A stretch of DNA of 64,000 nucleotides from the NCBI RefSeq assembly GCF_014837235.1, contig NZ_JACYFT010000001.1:1067688-1131687 (forward strand), given 5' to 3'. The DNA comes from Limnohabitans radicicola (lineage in GTDB: Bacteria > Pseudomonadota > Gammaproteobacteria > Burkholderiales > Burkholderiaceae_C). The notes under the pieces were generated by a model. It worked only from the letters and a program-made list of their open reading frames with translations, searched no databases and was not told the DNA's origin. The translations under genes were made by a program, and so were the position numbers. Positions 63,525 through 64,000 of this stretch are shown here, one piece after another (position 1 is the stretch's first letter; each line of letters starts with the position of its first letter).

Positions 63525-64000
63525 ATCGACCACCGCTGCCAGTCGTCGTCATCCTGGCTGCAGGGCAGGGTGAGCGCTTTCGGCAAGCGGGCGGCACACA
63601 CGACAAACTGCTCGCCCCCATGGGCCCGCAACGCGTGCGCGACCATGTGGTGGCCGCCACCCAGGCCAGCGGCCTGCCCTGGCACGTGGTGGAGCGCGAA
63701 CACACCCAGCACCTGAGCGCACAAGGCATGGGCGCGAGCATCGCCACGGGCGTGGCCGCCACGGCTGAGGCGCCAGGTTGGCTGATCCTGCCCGCGGACC
63801 TGCCCCTGGTGCAAGCCGACTCCCTGCGCCGCGTGGCTGAGGCCCTGGCCCACCACACCGTGGTGGTGCCCTGGGTGCAGGGCGAGCGTGGGCACCCGGT
63901 GGGCTTTGGCGCCGTATGCCGCGAAGCGCTGCTGGCCTTGTCGGGCGATCAGGGGGCCAAAAGCGTGATGCAAACGCACGCGCCCTGGCGGCTGGACTTG
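63521..64000 (+). CDS. MobA/MocA-like nucleotidyltransferase (partial)
   Basis: Cut off by the right edge; 160 codons are visible. The NTP-binding start VVVILAAGQGERFRQAGG and the PADLPLVQADSLRRVAEAL segment near residue 95 match MocA-like enzymes that convert molybdopterin to the cytosine dinucleotide form used by xanthine-oxidase family proteins. The proposed start is TTG at 63521, overlapping the XdhC stop (TTGA), since no ATG lies near the conserved N-terminus. The neighbours agree with a cofactor role. Confidence 0.85.
   Translation, partial: MNRPPLPVVVILAAGQGERFRQAGGTHDKLLAPMGPQRVRDHVVAATQASGLPWHVVEREHTQHLSAQGMGASIATGVAATAEAPGWLILPADLPLVQADSLRRVAEALAHHTVVVPWVQGERGHPVGFGAVCREALLALSGDQGAKSVMQTHAPWRLDL

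Overview
The window is one uninterrupted stretch of GC-rich bacterial chromosome. No tRNA, rRNA, insertion sequence, prophage gene or CRISPR array was seen. Gene content and order fit a betaproteobacterium of the order Burkholderiales, most likely family Comamonadaceae (Limnohabitans/Rhodoferax-like). The reasons are the atpI-B-E-F-H-A-G order, an EIIA(Man)-HPr-EI remnant PTS, an S3 protein with a long Arg/Pro/Ala tail, a HemB without zinc cysteines, a HemJ-type protoporphyrinogen oxidase, and many TctC/CoA-era catabolic genes typical of that group. The family assignment is an inference; no search was run.

Layout. 1-4.9 kb: F1Fo ATP synthase operon on the minus strand, with atpG running off the left edge. 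5.0-8.4 kb: a plus-strand run with a small membrane protein, a YbeD-like protein, lipB, lipA and a YddG-like exporter. 8.4-12.7 kb: a minus-strand operon of a lipoprotein, an MFS transporter, EIIA(Man), HPr and Enzyme I, with no sugar-specific EIIB/C/D. 12.8-17.6 kb: CoA-transferase and esterase, a TlpA-like lipoprotein, cytochrome c' divergent from cytochrome b561, a GNAT enzyme and a Prx5-type peroxiredoxin. 17.7-27.7 kb: the str and S10 ribosomal clusters on the minus strand (rpsL-rpsG-fusA-tuf-rpsJ-rplC-D-W-B-rpsS-rplV-rpsC-rplP-rpmC-rpsQ). 27.8-31.6 kb: PBP5-type carboxypeptidase, ferredoxin plus hydrolase pair, VanZ-like protein and hemJ, divergent from hemB and corA. 34-39.1 kb: dienelactone hydrolase, DsbA-like isomerase, SDR-MaoC pair, MarC, a short signal peptidase I and two GNAT enzymes. 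39.2-43.7 kb: a LysR regulator divergent from mmsA and a GMC oxidoreductase. 43.9-49.1 kb: TauE/SafE permease, two DMT exporters, alr, DedA and glutathione peroxidase. 49.3-55.3 kb: an RND efflux operon ending in a PII-like gene. 55.3-59.6 kb: glcE-glcF with an NhaR-like regulator, and an SMP-30 lactonase. 59.9 kb to the end: a Tat-exported molybdenum hydroxylase (IorAB type) with XdhC and MocA-like cofactor genes.

The most interesting signals are mostly outside the genes. Two ribosomal promoters (before rpsL and before rplC) have the same -35 (TTGCCA) and a 17-bp spacer, and both sit inside terminator-like hairpins. The hemJ-hemB gap holds a candidate minus-strand small RNA of about 100 nt with an ACCTCCC loop that could pair with ribosome binding sites, a U8 terminator, and a promoter set inside a 10-bp inverted repeat. 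A second possible small transcript (about 43.76-43.89 kb) follows a near-palindromic operator and ends in a perfect terminator. The mmsA promoter has a dyad near -65, the classic LysR position. The RND operon carries its own PII-like signalling protein lacking the T-loop tyrosine region.

Most CDS calls are supported by clear family motifs and close packing. Exact starts were set by ribosome binding sites where possible; doubtful ones are stated. All promoters, RNA structures and small RNAs are read by eye and unproven.
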